Part shown: in pieces, positions 19,816-31,000 of the stretch | How the letters are laid out: each line of letters begins with the position of its first letter | How positions within the stretch are numbered: the stretch's first letter is position 1 | DNA from: Saprospiraceae bacterium | GTDB lineage: Bacteria > Bacteroidota > Bacteroidia > Chitinophagales > Saprospiraceae | Assembly (NCBI GenBank): GCA_016715985.1 | Contig: JADJXD010000001.1 | Location: 3,162,001-3,226,000, forward strand | Length of the DNA: 64,000 nt | Direction of reading: 5' to 3' | Notes under the pieces: generated by a model | Seen by the model: the letters and a program-made list of their open reading frames with translations, nothing else | Told to the model about the DNA's origin: nothing | The model's database searches: none | Program-made: the position numbers and the translations under genes

Positions 19816-22239
19816 ATGTCAAGGCACTGTTGTATCTTTTTTTTATTAATTTTTTTATCGGCTACATCATCATATACCCAATCAAAAGTGGATATAGATA
19901 ACTTAATATCCATAAATGAGAAGTATATAAAGGAAGATACCGTAAAAGTAAAAATGCTGATAGATATAACAGAAGAATTAAAAAAGAGTGATACAAAAAA
20001 AGCACTTGATTATGCTCGTCAAGCCATTACATTGAGCGAAAAAATTCAAAATGATTTATGGACTGGTAAAACTTACTATGCTATTTCTGATATATATTTT
20101 AGAACAGGAGACTTAACTGAAGCTAAATTGACATGTGAAAAATCAAAAATTATTTTCGAAAAAGGGAATAATTACAATTTATTGGGAACGACTATTATGC
20201 GATTAGGGTCCATTGCAGCTCGGCTAAGTGATTTTGATAAAGCTATAAAAGACTACGAAGAAGCATTGATCATTTTTGATAAATCAAAAAACGATGCTAT
20301 GAAGAGCAAAGTTACCATTGGGATAGCTACTATTTATAGTGATAAAGGAAACTACGATAAAGCATTAGAATATTTTAAGAAAGGAAAAGAATTAAACAAT
20401 GCAGCGAATGATAAATACACCATGCTTTCATATTATCTCAATATAAGTAGTGTTTACAACAAAACTGGTCAATATTCACTCTCAATAGAAAATTGTCAAA
20501 AGTTAATAAGCCTTGCTGAATCTATGAATGAATTTTCTTTTCTTGCCTCAGGTTATACAAATTTAGGTATTGTTTACTTTGAACTTAAAGATCAAAAAGA
20601 ATCTCTCAGATGTCATACCAAAGCATTGGAATATCATCAAAAAATGAATAACAAATCCGGAATAGCCACTGCCATGGTTAATTTATTAAATAAACGTAAT
20701 GAACCTAAAACAGCCGAAGAAGTAGAAAATGCAGTAAATGAGACTAACATTGCTATCGAATATTGTAAAAAAGTTGGAAATAAAAGAATGCAGGCCAGGG
20801 CTCAATCTTATTTAGCTTATATTTACAGAAATGATAAAAACTTCGCATTGGCATATTTTAATGCTATCGAAGTGCTAAAAATTGAGAAAGAGATAAAAAA
20901 TCTTCAAAACATATTTTTGACAAATATCAATTTGGCTGCTTTACTTTTGGATTGTAGTGATGAAGATATGGCATTAATAGAACTTGACCCTAAGAGTCGA
21001 TTTGAACTAGCAAAGCAATATTTGGATAAGAATCTTGAACTTGCTAAAGATACTCGTAATAGAGAAATCTCATTAACCTGGCAGCATTTCAGTTTCATGT
21101 ACGAAAAACAAAAAGACTACCCCAAAGCATACGATGCCTACAAACAATACATATCCATCAAAGACAGTATTTCAGGTGATGATGTCAAAAAACAAATCAC
21201 CCGAAAAGAAATCCAATACGAATACGACAAAAAAGAAACAGCCCTAAAATACGAACAACAACTTACCAACGAGCAATTAGCTATTCAAAAATTATTAACT
21301 GTTCAACAACAGCAGGAGCTTATACTAAGTAACAAAGAAAATGAATTGACTCAACTCGCATATCTTAAAGAACAAGCCGAAAAACAAGAAAAAACCCAAC
21401 AACTTGCCCTCTCTGAAGAAAGAGAAAAAACAAAAGAACAGGACTTGACACTAAAAAATCTCCAACTTAGCGCTCAACAAAAACAAAACCTTTACATGGG
21501 AGCTTTTATCTTTTTGATGCTTGGAGGGTTTGGTGTTTTGTTCTATTTTTATCAGACCATGAGAAAACAAAAAAATATCATCTCCCATCAAAACCAACTC
21601 AACGAGCAGACCATATCTATCTTGTCACATGACATCAAAGAACCCATGATGAGTGTTCAGTTTTTATTAAATAAACTTAATACGGATGACCCATATATTC
21701 AACGAGCCAAAGAAAGCATCAATGATCAAGTCGCTTCGGTAAACAGTATAGTAAGTAATTTGCTGCAGCTTAAAAAAACACAAAATAGTGAAGAAGAAAA
21801 AGTTACCAATGCAATCATTTATGGTACAGCCAATAAAATCAGTCAGGAGCTAAATTACAAGATTGTAGCCAAAAGTCTTAAATTTTCTAATAATACGCTC
21901 CATACAGAAGAAGTAGTCCTTCCTATTTCATCTCAAAAACTTTACATCACATTGCTCAACCTGATCACTAATGCCATAAAACACTCTCCGGTAAATGGCA
22001 CCATAGAACTTTATACAAAACCTGACGGCATCTATATCCGTGATCATGGGACTGGCATCGATCCTAACATTATAGACAAGATAGGGCGACAACATATAGA
22101 TAAAACAGACACTTCTGGGGGCTCTGGTATGGGGCTGCTTCTGGTCAGTAGTATGCTGGCAGATTCCAAATTGAAGTTGAAGTTTGAAAATTTACAAGAT
22201 GGTGGTACTTTAGCAGGAGTGGTTATAAACAAAAATTGA
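19816..22239 (+). CDS. TPR-domain sensor histidine kinase 2
   Basis: 807 residues from the ATG at 19816. A longer frame opens at a TTG (19723), but it would place 31 extra hydrophobic residues before a normal signal peptide (MSRHCCIFFLLIFLSATSSYTQ), so the ATG is preferred. Six or more TPR-like repeats (~50-420), then a long Gln/Glu/Lys-rich coiled coil (~450-560), a membrane span (LYMGAFIFLMLGGFGVLFYF, ~564-583), H605 in LSHDIKEPMMS, N box NLITNAIKHS, G1 DHGTGIDPN and G2 GGSGMGLLLVSS. It acts as an envelope sensor kinase and lies 222 bases after its paralogue. Having two kinases beside one receiver protein suggests signal integration, which is inferred. Confidence 0.9.
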   Translation: MSRHCCIFFLLIFLSATSSYTQSKVDIDNLISINEKYIKEDTVKVKMLIDITEELKKSDTKKALDYARQAITLSEKIQNDLWTGKTYYAISDIYFRTGDLTEAKLTCEKSKIIFEKGNNYNLLGTTIMRLGSIAARLSDFDKAIKDYEEALIIFDKSKNDAMKSKVTIGIATIYSDKGNYDKALEYFKKGKELNNAANDKYTMLSYYLNISSVYNKTGQYSLSIENCQKLISLAESMNEFSFLASGYTNLGIVYFELKDQKESLRCHTKALEYHQKMNNKSGIATAMVNLLNKRNEPKTAEEVENAVNETNIAIEYCKKVGNKRMQARAQSYLAYIYRNDKNFALAYFNAIEVLKIEKEIKNLQNIFLTNINLAALLLDCSDEDMALIELDPKSRFELAKQYLDKNLELAKDTRNREISLTWQHFSFMYEKQKDYPKAYDAYKQYISIKDSISGDDVKKQITRKEIQYEYDKKETALKYEQQLTNEQLAIQKLLTVQQQQELILSNKENELTQLAYLKEQAEKQEKTQQLALSEEREKTKEQDLTLKNLQLSAQQKQNLYMGAFIFLMLGGFGVLFYFYQTMRKQKNIISHQNQLNEQTISILSHDIKEPMMSVQFLLNKLNTDDPYIQRAKESINDQVASVNSIVSNLLQLKKTQNSEEEKVTNAIIYGTANKISQELNYKIVAKSLKFSNNTLHTEEVVLPISSQKLYITLLNLITNAIKHSPVNGTIELYTKPDGIYIRDHGTGIDPNIIDKIGRQHIDKTDTSGGSGMGLLLVSSMLADSKLKLKFENLQDGGTLAGVVINKN

Positions 22240-22270
22240 AACTAAAACTTTTGCTAATCGTATTTATTAT

Positions 22271-22380
22271 GGGTGTATCCCAAAATTACATTTAGTTTAA
22301 ATTTCCTTTTGTTTTACCCTGACCCTAAAGGGGACAAAATGAATTTTAAATTAGTTTCGGTGCAAAAATTGGATACACCC
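22271..22380. repeat. Inverted-repeat element with 10-bp perfect termini (MITE-like or REP-like)
   Basis: GGGTGTATCC (22271-22280) and GGATACACCC (22371-22380) are perfect inverted termini. The interior is imperfectly palindromic around CCCTAAAGGGG (22323-22333). No coding content. No adjacent target duplication is clear, so mobility is uncertain; it could equally be a strong hairpin. Confidence 0.55.
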
Positions 22381-22597
22381 TTTATTTTCGGGATTACCTT
22401 TCACTAAAAACCTTTGTGGCTATTCAGCATCATGCTATAAGTGTAAAGGTTTTACCCAAAATCATTGCTTAAAAATTAAGTCTCGTAAAATGGAACATCA
22501 AACCCACATGTACACTATGAGTAGTCATAATTATAAACCTATCAAAATTTCTTTTTAATCGAATAAATAGTAAAATAATTTTGATAGTATTTTTTAA

Positions 22598-22605
22598 TAT
22601 ATTTG
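22598..22605 (+). promoter_or_regulatory. -7 box (TATATTTG) for the response regulator gene
   Basis: Exact TAnnTTTG match. Transcription from it would leave a leader of only about a dozen bases before the TTG start at 22625. A TTG lies 14 bases upstream, closer than the usual ~20. Confidence 0.45.
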
Positions 22606-22624
22606 CAAATAAAAATATAATAAA

Positions 22625-23221
22625 TTGATTTGTGTAGCACTCTACGACGATCATACTTTTGTTACAGACGCTATGAAGCAATACTTGTCTGTTTACGCTG
22701 ATATTGATATTGTAGGAGTTGGGAATACTATAGATGATGTACTTTCTATCATAGATAGCACAAATCCTGATCTCTTGATAGCAGATATATTTTCTGACGA
22801 AAACAGGGGAACTACACTGTTTGTAGAAGCTTTTAAGAAAAACCCAAATCTAAAAATAATTATATTCTCTAGTATTACTAGCTCCTTCCTTATAGATAGT
22901 CTTTATCAAATGGGTATTACTGCCATTGTAAATAAAAATGAAGGCTTAGAACATTTGTACACAGAAATAATTAAAGTCACAAAAAACATCAATTCGACGA
23001 AAAAAAGGATACAATCACTTCCATCTTTGACCCCTCGCGAAAAAGAAATAGTCCGCCTTTTATGTGAAGGATATGCATCAAAAGAAATTGCTGCAGCATT
23101 GGGCAATTCCTTTAATACTATTGATAATCAAAAAAAGGCACTATTAAAAAAATTTAACTGTAGCAACAGTACAGAATTGGTAGTCAAATTAGGACAGATG
23201 GGTTTAATTTCCGTTTTGTAA
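22625..23221 (+). CDS. NarL/LuxR-family response regulator
   Basis: 198 residues with a TTG start. An in-frame stop at 22610 and the receiver motif at residues 4-10 (VALYDDH) leave no room for another start. The receiver domain has the acidic pair D8/D9 and phospho-acceptor D54 (LLIADIFSDE), with a conserved Lys in AIVNKNEG. The LuxR-type HTH runs from LTPREKEIVRLLCEGYASKE to the C-terminus. It is a DNA-binding transcription regulator and the likely partner of the two TPR kinases just upstream. The recognition-helix region is degenerate relative to typical LuxR proteins (NTIDNQKKALLKKF), but the fold signature is clear. The remnant at 17415 is a decayed copy of its C-terminus. Confidence 0.9.
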   Translation: MICVALYDDHTFVTDAMKQYLSVYADIDIVGVGNTIDDVLSIIDSTNPDLLIADIFSDENRGTTLFVEAFKKNPNLKIIIFSSITSSFLIDSLYQMGITAIVNKNEGLEHLYTEIIKVTKNINSTKKRIQSLPSLTPREKEIVRLLCEGYASKEIAAALGNSFNTIDNQKKALLKKFNCSNSTELVVKLGQMGLISVL

Positions 23222-23462
23222 ATAACCTTATATTTATCTGTATCCTGCCATGGTCAGGTAATTTGTAATTGAAACTAATCCTAACCTGCATTATAATGAA
23301 GAATAAACTTTTACTGCACTAAACTACATGTAAGCGATTGATTTTTAATGTATTAGAAATCAGAATTTTTCTTTTACATCTTCTTAAGATTATGTAAGGT
23401 CGCTCCTGCCATCAACGTCAGAAATTAGCTATTTCTGATCTACATATGACCATAAATGGCTA

Positions 23463-23493
23463 TTGTAACAAATTTGTGTTACACCTACTTTTG
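23463..23493 (+). promoter_or_regulatory. Promoter with -33 TTG and -7 TACTTTTG for the LytTR gene
   Basis: TTG at 23463-23465 and TACTTTTG at 23486-23493 are 20 bases apart, matching the Bacteroidota primary-sigma consensus (TTG-N19-21-TAnnTTTG). It is the best complete promoter in the window. Predicted start of transcription is about 23500, ~30 bases before the ATG. Confidence 0.7.
23464..23483. promoter_or_regulatory. Operator-like dyad between -33 and -7
   Basis: TGTAACA (23464-23470) and TGTTACA (23477-23483) are perfect inverted repeats with a 6-base spacer, filling the promoter spacer. A regulator bound here would be placed to block or remodel the promoter; its identity is unknown. 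Confidence 0.5.
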
Positions 23494-23531
23494 CGCTATT
23501 AAATTTCCATAAACGGTAAAACATCATTCTA

Positions 23532-23993
23532 ATGTTAAATTCAGATTACACTCAAAGCTCATCTCCAATGGAGGTATCTTTTAAAAATATATATATAAAT
23601 CCCATAAAAAATAGTCAGCCTTTGATTCATTCAAATTTTGATAAAATCCCATTAGAGTCGATCGCAATTGAGCAAAGAATCCCCATAAAAAATAAAGGAG
23701 TGTTGTTTTTTATATCTACTTTAGATATCATTTTGATCGCTGCTGAAAGTAACTACTCTAATATATTTCTTTGTGATGGTAGCAAAATTATGACTTCAAA
23801 GACCCTTAAGCATTGGTTTGACAAGATAGGAGGGGATCATATGGTAAGAGTCCACAGAAGTTATCTTGTCAATAAAAACCATGCAAGATCACTACATTTA
23901 AATCAGAAATTGCTGATTCTAACTAATGGTATGGTAGTCACATTAAGCCGACGCAATTGCAAAGACAAGGTAGAATCTTTGATCAAAGCATAG
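23532..23993 (+). CDS. Stand-alone LytTR-domain transcription regulator
   Basis: 153 residues. About 55 residues of low-complexity N-terminus are followed by a LytTR DNA-binding domain (~55-153). Visible signatures: the DIILIAAESNYSNIFL strand pair, the TSKTLKHWFDKI helix, and the conserved MVRVHRSYLVNKNHARSL and VVTLSRRNCKDKVESL segments. It has no receiver or membrane domain, so its input is unknown. It sits between the two-component cluster and the surface-protein genes on the same strand, and is well placed to be the output regulator of that operon. The dyad in its own promoter could be autoregulatory, but it does not look like the usual LytTR direct-repeat site. Confidence 0.88.
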   Translation: MLNSDYTQSSSPMEVSFKNIYINPIKNSQPLIHSNFDKIPLESIAIEQRIPIKNKGVLFFISTLDIILIAAESNYSNIFLCDGSKIMTSKTLKHWFDKIGGDHMVRVHRSYLVNKNHARSLHLNQKLLILTNGMVVTLSRRNCKDKVESLIKA

Positions 23994-24058
23994 TCATTTT
24001 CCTAGTATTTCCAATATTTTTTTAATTATATTTTTAAACCACTAAACGTTATTTTAAA

Positions 24059-24967
24059 ATGAAGACATTAACCAATTTAATTTTAGTAATTGCTACTTTC
24101 TTGTGCATAAATCATGCCAATGCTCAAAAAATGAGCGTACAAGGTACCCTAAAAAATGCAGCTGGAGTCACTGTAGCGGATGGCGAGAGACAACTCAAAT
24201 TCAGAATCTATAACGTCCCAACAGGTGGAGTTCACTTATGGGAAGAGACAGCAACAGTAAATGTAGTAGGGGGTATTTATTCTTATTTGATAGGAAGTAA
24301 TGTAGCATTACCACTTCCTCAATTTGCAAATGGTACTACCCTTTACTTAGGTATAGTGGCTGAAAATTTTGAAATGCAACCCAGGACTGAGCTTGCATTT
24401 GCTCCTTATGCTTTAGGCGTAAATGCAGCTTATAAAGTTATTTGCTCAGGTGCAGTAGGTGACGTCAAGTATTCTATACTCAATCCGACTCAATTTGCTG
24501 CTGTAAATGGAGATTGCTGGGTTCCCATGACCGGAGGAACTATGAGTGGCTCCGAACTAGCAACAATTCTAGGTACTAATGCTATACCTGATGCTGGTGG
24601 TCTTTTTATTAGAGCTCAAGAAACACCTGGAGGACCAAATCATGACCCTGACAGAACACCTACTTCTCCGATTGCACAATTCGAAGACCAAGGAACACAA
24701 GAACACAAGCATACTTTTAGTGGGCAAACTAATGATGGTGGAATACATTCACATCAATATACTAGAGTTTCAGGAGCCAATGATGTAAACGACGGAGGAA
24801 GTGACCATCATAATCCAAATGGAAGTCATGATAATAATGCACAAACCGCACAGGGTGGAAATCATGCTCACCAATTTTCAGGACAAACTGACTTTAATGA
24901 TGGCCTTAGAAATCAAGAAACAAGACCTAAAAACTTGAACTTATACATCTATATCAGAATCAATTAA
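24059..24967 (+). CDS. Secreted protein with a tail-collar-like, His-rich C-terminal domain
   Basis: 302 residues with a signal peptide (MKTLTNLILVIATFLCINHANAQ). Residues ~24-125 form a beta-rich domain common at the N-terminus of Bacteroidota surface proteins (MSVQGTLKNAAG, then TELAFAPYALGVNAAY). Residues ~150-302 resemble the collar/receptor-tip region of phage tail fibres: DAGGLFIRAQE, repeated His pairs (EHKHTFSG, GIHSHQYT, GNHAHQFSG) and the closing ETRPKNLNLYIYIRIN. In phage fibres such HxH motifs bind metal along a trimer axis, so a trimeric metal-containing surface tip is inferred. There are no phage genes nearby. It lies 60 bases before the LamG gene and probably shares its transcript. 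Confidence 0.75.
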   Translation: MKTLTNLILVIATFLCINHANAQKMSVQGTLKNAAGVTVADGERQLKFRIYNVPTGGVHLWEETATVNVVGGIYSYLIGSNVALPLPQFANGTTLYLGIVAENFEMQPRTELAFAPYALGVNAAYKVICSGAVGDVKYSILNPTQFAAVNGDCWVPMTGGTMSGSELATILGTNAIPDAGGLFIRAQETPGGPNHDPDRTPTSPIAQFEDQGTQEHKHTFSGQTNDGGIHSHQYTRVSGANDVNDGGSDHHNPNGSHDNNAQTAQGGNHAHQFSGQTDFNDGLRNQETRPKNLNLYIYIRIN

Positions 24968-25027
24968 ATGTTGAAAATGAAAATTTAGATTCAATATAAA
25001 CTTTATTTAAAAATTAAATGAATAGAT

Positions 25028-28000
25028 ATGTATAAATATAATACTAGATTGGCAGTTTTTGCAATTTTCTTAATGTGTTCCTTAAAATCCATGGGCCAAA
25101 ACATTGAGACAGACTGCAACCCGTTGGCTAATCTACCTATAACCAATGGAGATGTAAATTTATATTACGGTAGTTCGAATGCTGTTTCATTTAGAAATAG
25201 GACATCAGTTTTAGTCGGTCAGCCTGCGGTAGATATTTCACAGACTGCGGATTTTAATAGCGGCTTAGGATACTACATGCGTTTCCTTTTGTCTCCCGCA
25301 GCACCTATAGTAAATAGTAGTGGTGGGGATTTTCCAGACCGTGTTCTGATTTCTTGGGATGTGGACCCATTGAGTTCATTTTCTGAGAAAGGATTTACCA
25401 TATTAAGAGATGGTGCTTTTTTGGCTGAGGTAGGGCCATCTATAAGGCAGTTTATTGACTTTAATGTTCAAGCCGGAGAGTTGTATAATTATAGTGTTTT
25501 TGGATCCAATCAGTTTGGTGATGGAGTGAGAGCCAATGCTGTAGGCTTTGTAAATCCAAATGGTACAGTATCGGGAACTGTCAATACTTTAAGCGGCAAC
25601 CCTGTACCGGGTGCAGTCATCAGATTGTTGCCTTTGGCAGGTACATCGCTTGCTTTTGATGGTATCAATGATCATGTTTGCGTTTCATATAGTCCGGTTC
25701 TTCCTACAAATATGTGGACACTTTCTACCTATGTAAAGATAGGTAGCAATGCAGCCAATAAAGCCATCGTCGATTATGGTAGTCACCTAAACAAAAATTT
25801 CTGGTTACATACTTCTACTGGAGGTGGTGGAAAAGGGATCACAGCGGGTGTAGGTACAGGCATCAGCAGTGTCACTCTTACGCATACTTTTGTCGAAAAT
25901 CCGGATGGATGGCATCAGGTATCAATGGTGTACAATGGATCATCCCTTTTACTCTATGTCGATGGCAAATTCGTAAATAGTGCCCAAGCTATAATTAGCA
26001 ATGTCAATACCAGATTTACGATCGGAAGTACGATCGACGGAGCAGGTTATTTTAATGGTAACATAGACGACATCCGCATTTATAACAAACCACTCACAGC
26101 CACTGAAATTTTCCAAACCAAGGAACTTTCTCCTTCCAGATCAACAGATGGATTAGTGGCTTATTTTAAATTTGATGAGGGTCAAGGCAAAAAGGTATTT
26201 GATATTTCTAGCAGTAAATTACAAGGCTTTTTATTGGGACCTACTTTCTCTACTGACAAGGCGCCGGTCATCAATGCTGGTATTACTGATGTAAAAGGTT
26301 TCTACTCTATAGACGGAGTCAATTATTCAAAATCTGAACAGTTTACAGCAATCCCTTCTAAATCATTTTATCAATATAGTGCTTTGGAATTTAACGCAGC
26401 GTACGAATCCAGAGTCGACCTTACAGATTTTGATATCAGTGATAGCTTTACTATTGAAATAGTAGTGCACCCGCTTGATCTTCAAAGTCGCCAATCTTTA
26501 CTGACTTATGGAACTGATTTTGATTATTACATACATAATAATAATACTTATTTAGATATCAATGGTCAGACCATACTGCTGGAAGCGGCATCAGCATCTT
26601 ACAAGCACGTAGCTTTCAGGGTGCTTGATGGTACTTTGGATTATTTTGAAAATGGTAGTCTGATAGGACAACACTCTCTGTCGTCTAGTTCGATGGACTT
26701 CAGTGGTAACACTTGGAGATTGGGATCATCGCAACCACCTTATCAGTATTATTACACAGGATTGATCGATGAGTTTGCTTACTATGATGATGCACTCAGC
26801 ATACAAGATATTCAGCTCCACGCATCGCCTGTAGACGCTGGTGGTACTGATATAGGACATGCCAAACTGAAGACCTGGTTTTCATTGGACGAAGGAGAAG
26901 ATCTGATTGTAGAAGATTTCGGAAGTAACGCCACAGGACTGGGCAATATCATCAACGCTACCTTTTCTACGATTACTTACCGACAAAAAGAATTGGTACA
27001 CTTATTTAGACCTTCAGAAAGAAAAATTGTTATCAATACCAGCAATACGGCTATCTCCGGAGTTGACTTTACTGACGAATCTACCATACCTGTATCGGGG
27101 GTTGTCAGGTTTGAAAATACTTTCTGCTACCAAGATAGTGTAGAGATTTTGGTCAATGGACAATCCTATTTCCCTGCAATATTTACTGACGCATCTGGGA
27201 GATTTGTGGCAGATTTTGAACCAGGGCAATCCATAATTCTGAGACCTAAGTATGGGACAGAAGATGATAATCATAAATTTAGTCCACCATTTTATGAGGC
27301 TAGAAAACTGAATCGTCCGATTGCTTCTGTGTTATTTGCCAATCAAACGAAAAGGATCATTCAAGGCCAATTATCAGGAGGTGATGGAAAACTTTCCGTC
27401 ATTAGCGTAAACGCTATGGGTAATATTAATCAAATAGTGAGAATGAAAGTAGCATCCACCAATCTATGCTATGAAAAAGAAATCACTCTTGATGAAACTG
27501 ATGGTAAGTTTGTCTTTACAGAACTACCTGCTCTTCCGATGACGACAGTTTTAACGCTTCACACGGACAATACTATTTTTAATTATTTTGATGATGGCCC
27601 TGGGTCAGGGGGAAAGAATAGCGATATGAGACTCAAAAAAAGAGATACCCTAGACTTTAGATATTATGCACCACCACAGGTATGGATGGAACCATTTGAT
27701 GAGACTGTATGTCCAGGAGGAGGTATTACACCTTACCCTACAATCGATGAATCTACGCCATCAAACGGGCATAGATTGTATAAAAAGACAATGAGGATGT
27801 ACGAAGATTATCCTGGAGGACGCGATTGGTTAAAAAATTTCAGATTAGAAATGACCAATAACCTTAATGATGAAAGCATAGAAGAAATTGTAGTTAAAGA
27901 CACTTCTGCTTATAAATATGAATTTTATGTTGGCCAGGCCAATATTGCAGGAGATTTCTCTAAATTTATGCAGGCGAAGGGGATTTCACCAAGAGGGCAA

Positions 28001-31000
28001 CAACATGTAGTGGTACAAAGAGCTATTGTATTGGGTGAAAGAGCTAGAGAATCTTCATTCGTTACCAAATCTCCTGAAGTCCCCATTTTAATACTCAGGG
28101 ATCCTCCGGGTGATGGCTCATCTGCAACATGGGAAAAAGGTCAGACTCATTGTGCATCTTGGTCTAGTATGGCATTCCTAAATTCAAACAGTCAAGTTGA
28201 AAAATCATTGAAAAAAGGAACAAAGTTAACATTGGTGAAGGGAGTAGGAGTAGCTAAAGTAACTGACATTGAAGGGTCTGCCACTTATGGCTATACAGGT
28301 TCGTTTAAAACAAACACTGAATCCGAATATTCTGGAGAATGGTGTAATACTTTAACCAGAACACTTACAACTAGTGGTGCTGACGCAGTAATGGGAGATG
28401 ATGCTGATTTATATTATGGAGCAGCTATCAATTTTAGATTTAGTGCAAATGATGTTTTGTATTTGGATCTTAATACTTGTCAAGTGAAAAGCGACAGTAC
28501 AACGGTAAGAGTTGACCCTGCAGGTTTTGCTACCGAATTCATTTACAGTCAGTGGCAAATAAATGGATCCGTGATTCCAAATCTCGAATTGACAGGTGAT
28601 ACAGCTACCGCAGATTCATGGAGAGAGGCTATTAATAGAAATAATCGATTAAAGAAAGATGCTAAGTTTGGCAAAAATTTAACATTTGATGGTTTAGCTA
28701 GTTATCAGGAATCATCACAAACTACATCTACAAATTCTGTAACGATAAATACAACCCTAGAATGGAGTGTTGAAAAAAGTGTTGAATTAGGACTTGAACT
28801 TGATGGGAAAGGCTTTGGCCAAAAAATTAGTTTTGAACTTGGCGGCGGGGTAAAAATTGGTGGCGGATACAAAAATGAAAAAAATGTTACCGTAACTTAC
28901 AACCTTGCAGACGATGACCCCAATGACAGTTACACCATCGATGTAAAAGACGATCCTGTTTATGGAACCCCAGTCTTTGTATTAAGAGCCGGCGAGTCTA
29001 TGTGCCCATGGGTGCCAGGTACACTCAATAGAGAAGAGATAGGATTACAGATCGATAGGTTGACCGCAGTAGATGTACCTGAAAATGATGCTGCTATTTT
29101 TAAAATAAAAATGAGTAATCTTGGACAAACGGGCAGAGACCCTCTGGTTTACGTTATAGGGCAAGAACAAGGAACCAATCCAGACGGTGCTATTTTCTTA
29201 GTTGATGGTGAAGTATTGATTAATCCAATACCTGTTCAGTTACAGCCAAAAGAAACCAAAGAATTTCTCCTAGCTATTTACAAAGGACCAGATGCTAATA
29301 TTTACGAATATAATAATTTGGGCATATTTGTAGCATCTGCTTGCCAAAGAGCTCATTCCTTTAATTTGGGATACAATTTGGGTGCTTATGCTAATTGGGA
29401 AATCAACAACCCTGGAGTACCGAGACCAATCAAATCTGACAATGTCATGGAAGGTATTTATAATATTGTTGATCTGGATAAATTTTACAAAAATGTTAAA
29501 CTCAATGTGGAGTTTCAAGAACCATGTTCGCCGATCAATATTGGATTTCCATTTCAGGATTGGGTACAGACGCCAGCCCTTGGAGATAATCTAACAATAA
29601 GCCTAAATAGTTTCATCAATGATGATCCGGATTTAGAGCTTATCAGAGTACAATATCGACGAACCGGTGGTGACGGGGCTTGGGTCAATATTACAGAAAT
29701 ACTTAAATCAGAGTTGACCAATCCAGTATCCAAAAATATCACTTGGGATATGTCAGAACTCGCTGATGGACCCTATGAAATCAGGGCTATTACACAATGC
29801 TTTTCTGGATTAAATGCTGGTATCTCTGAAGTTATCAAAGGTCGCAAAGAAACCAAACCACCAAAAATATTTGGTAAGCCACAGCCAGCTGATGGTTTGT
29901 TATCACCTGGAGATGAGATATCTATTACTTTCTCTAAACGTATCAATTGTGATATGATCTTCCCTGCAGACGGTATCGGTACCAATATTAACCTCAACAA
30001 TATGGCGCTCCAGGATATGACTTTGGGTGGTATCCTCATAGATGCAGACTTTGTATGTAAAGATGATAAAATCGTCATCATACCGCGTATATCTCAGCGA
30101 TTTATAGAAAACCATACCCTGCGGGTCACCGCTACAGGTATCAAAGATCTCTATAGCAATCCAATACCAGCACCTATTGTATGGGAGTTTTATGTCAATC
30201 AGTCCAACCTTTACTGGCATGGTGGTGACATCGACGAAGTAGTGCTCGAAGGCAATGAACTCATGGTACGAAGAGAGATCCGCAACCAAAGTGGAGAGCG
30301 TACCAGTTTCCTGATAGAGAATTATCCTGATTGGATGCAGATTTTTCCTACAGCCGGTACACTAGATCCAGGTCAGATATTGCCTGTCAATTTTGTATTT
30401 CCTGCGGATTTGGTCAATGGTGCATACAGCACTACCGTACAAATGAGCACAATAGATGGGGATGAACCAATGAAAGTAGATCTGAGAGTGGCATGTCCTC
30501 AACCAGAGTGGGCCATAAATTCTGCAGAATACAGTTATTCCATGAATATCACAGCCCAACTCAATATAGAAGGTATCCTTTCTACAGATAGACTCGACAG
30601 AATCGGGGCATTTATAAATGGCGAGCTTCGAGGTATTGGCAGAGTAGAATATTCGAAAGAACTCAACAAGCATATGGTATTTCTGACTATATATAGTAAC
30701 CTTGCCGTGGGAGAGACGGTTATTTTTAAAATCTGGGATGCATCGGCATGTCAATTGTATGGTGTTGCCTTAGAATCATTTCCTTTTGTAGCTGATGGTA
30801 TAATAGGTAATTTGCAAGAGCCGCAGATCATTCATACCATTGGTATTGTGGAGAAGAAAATCCAGATAATTCCTGGTTGGAATTGGTTGTCATATAATAT
30901 CGAACTTAGCAATTCTGCTATCAATCCCGCATTATCATCGTTGAGTAGTCCTCAGGGGGGATTATTCAAGAGTCAGGTTCAGTTTAGTACGTTCTCTTCT

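Larger units (their letters stand above)
22240..22624. other. Intergenic region with a palindromic element and promoter
   Basis: 385 bases without a gene. It holds a ~110-bp inverted-repeat element (22271-22380) and the -7 box of the response regulator gene (22598-22605). Confidence 0.7.
23222..23531. other. Intergenic region upstream of the LytTR gene
   Basis: 310 bases without a gene. It contains a perfect 8-bp stem TCAGAAAT/ATTTCTGA (23418-23438), and the promoter plus dyad at 23463-23493. Confidence 0.65.

Noticed and set aside
22271..22380. Simple Rho-independent terminator after the second kinase
   Set aside because: The termini are a perfect 10-bp inverted pair 90 bases apart and no T-run follows a compact stem; called an inverted-repeat element instead, though a hairpin role remains possible.
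24059..24967. Prophage tail-fibre gene
   Set aside because: It has a secretion signal and a Bacteroidota surface-protein N-terminus, and no other phage gene is nearby.
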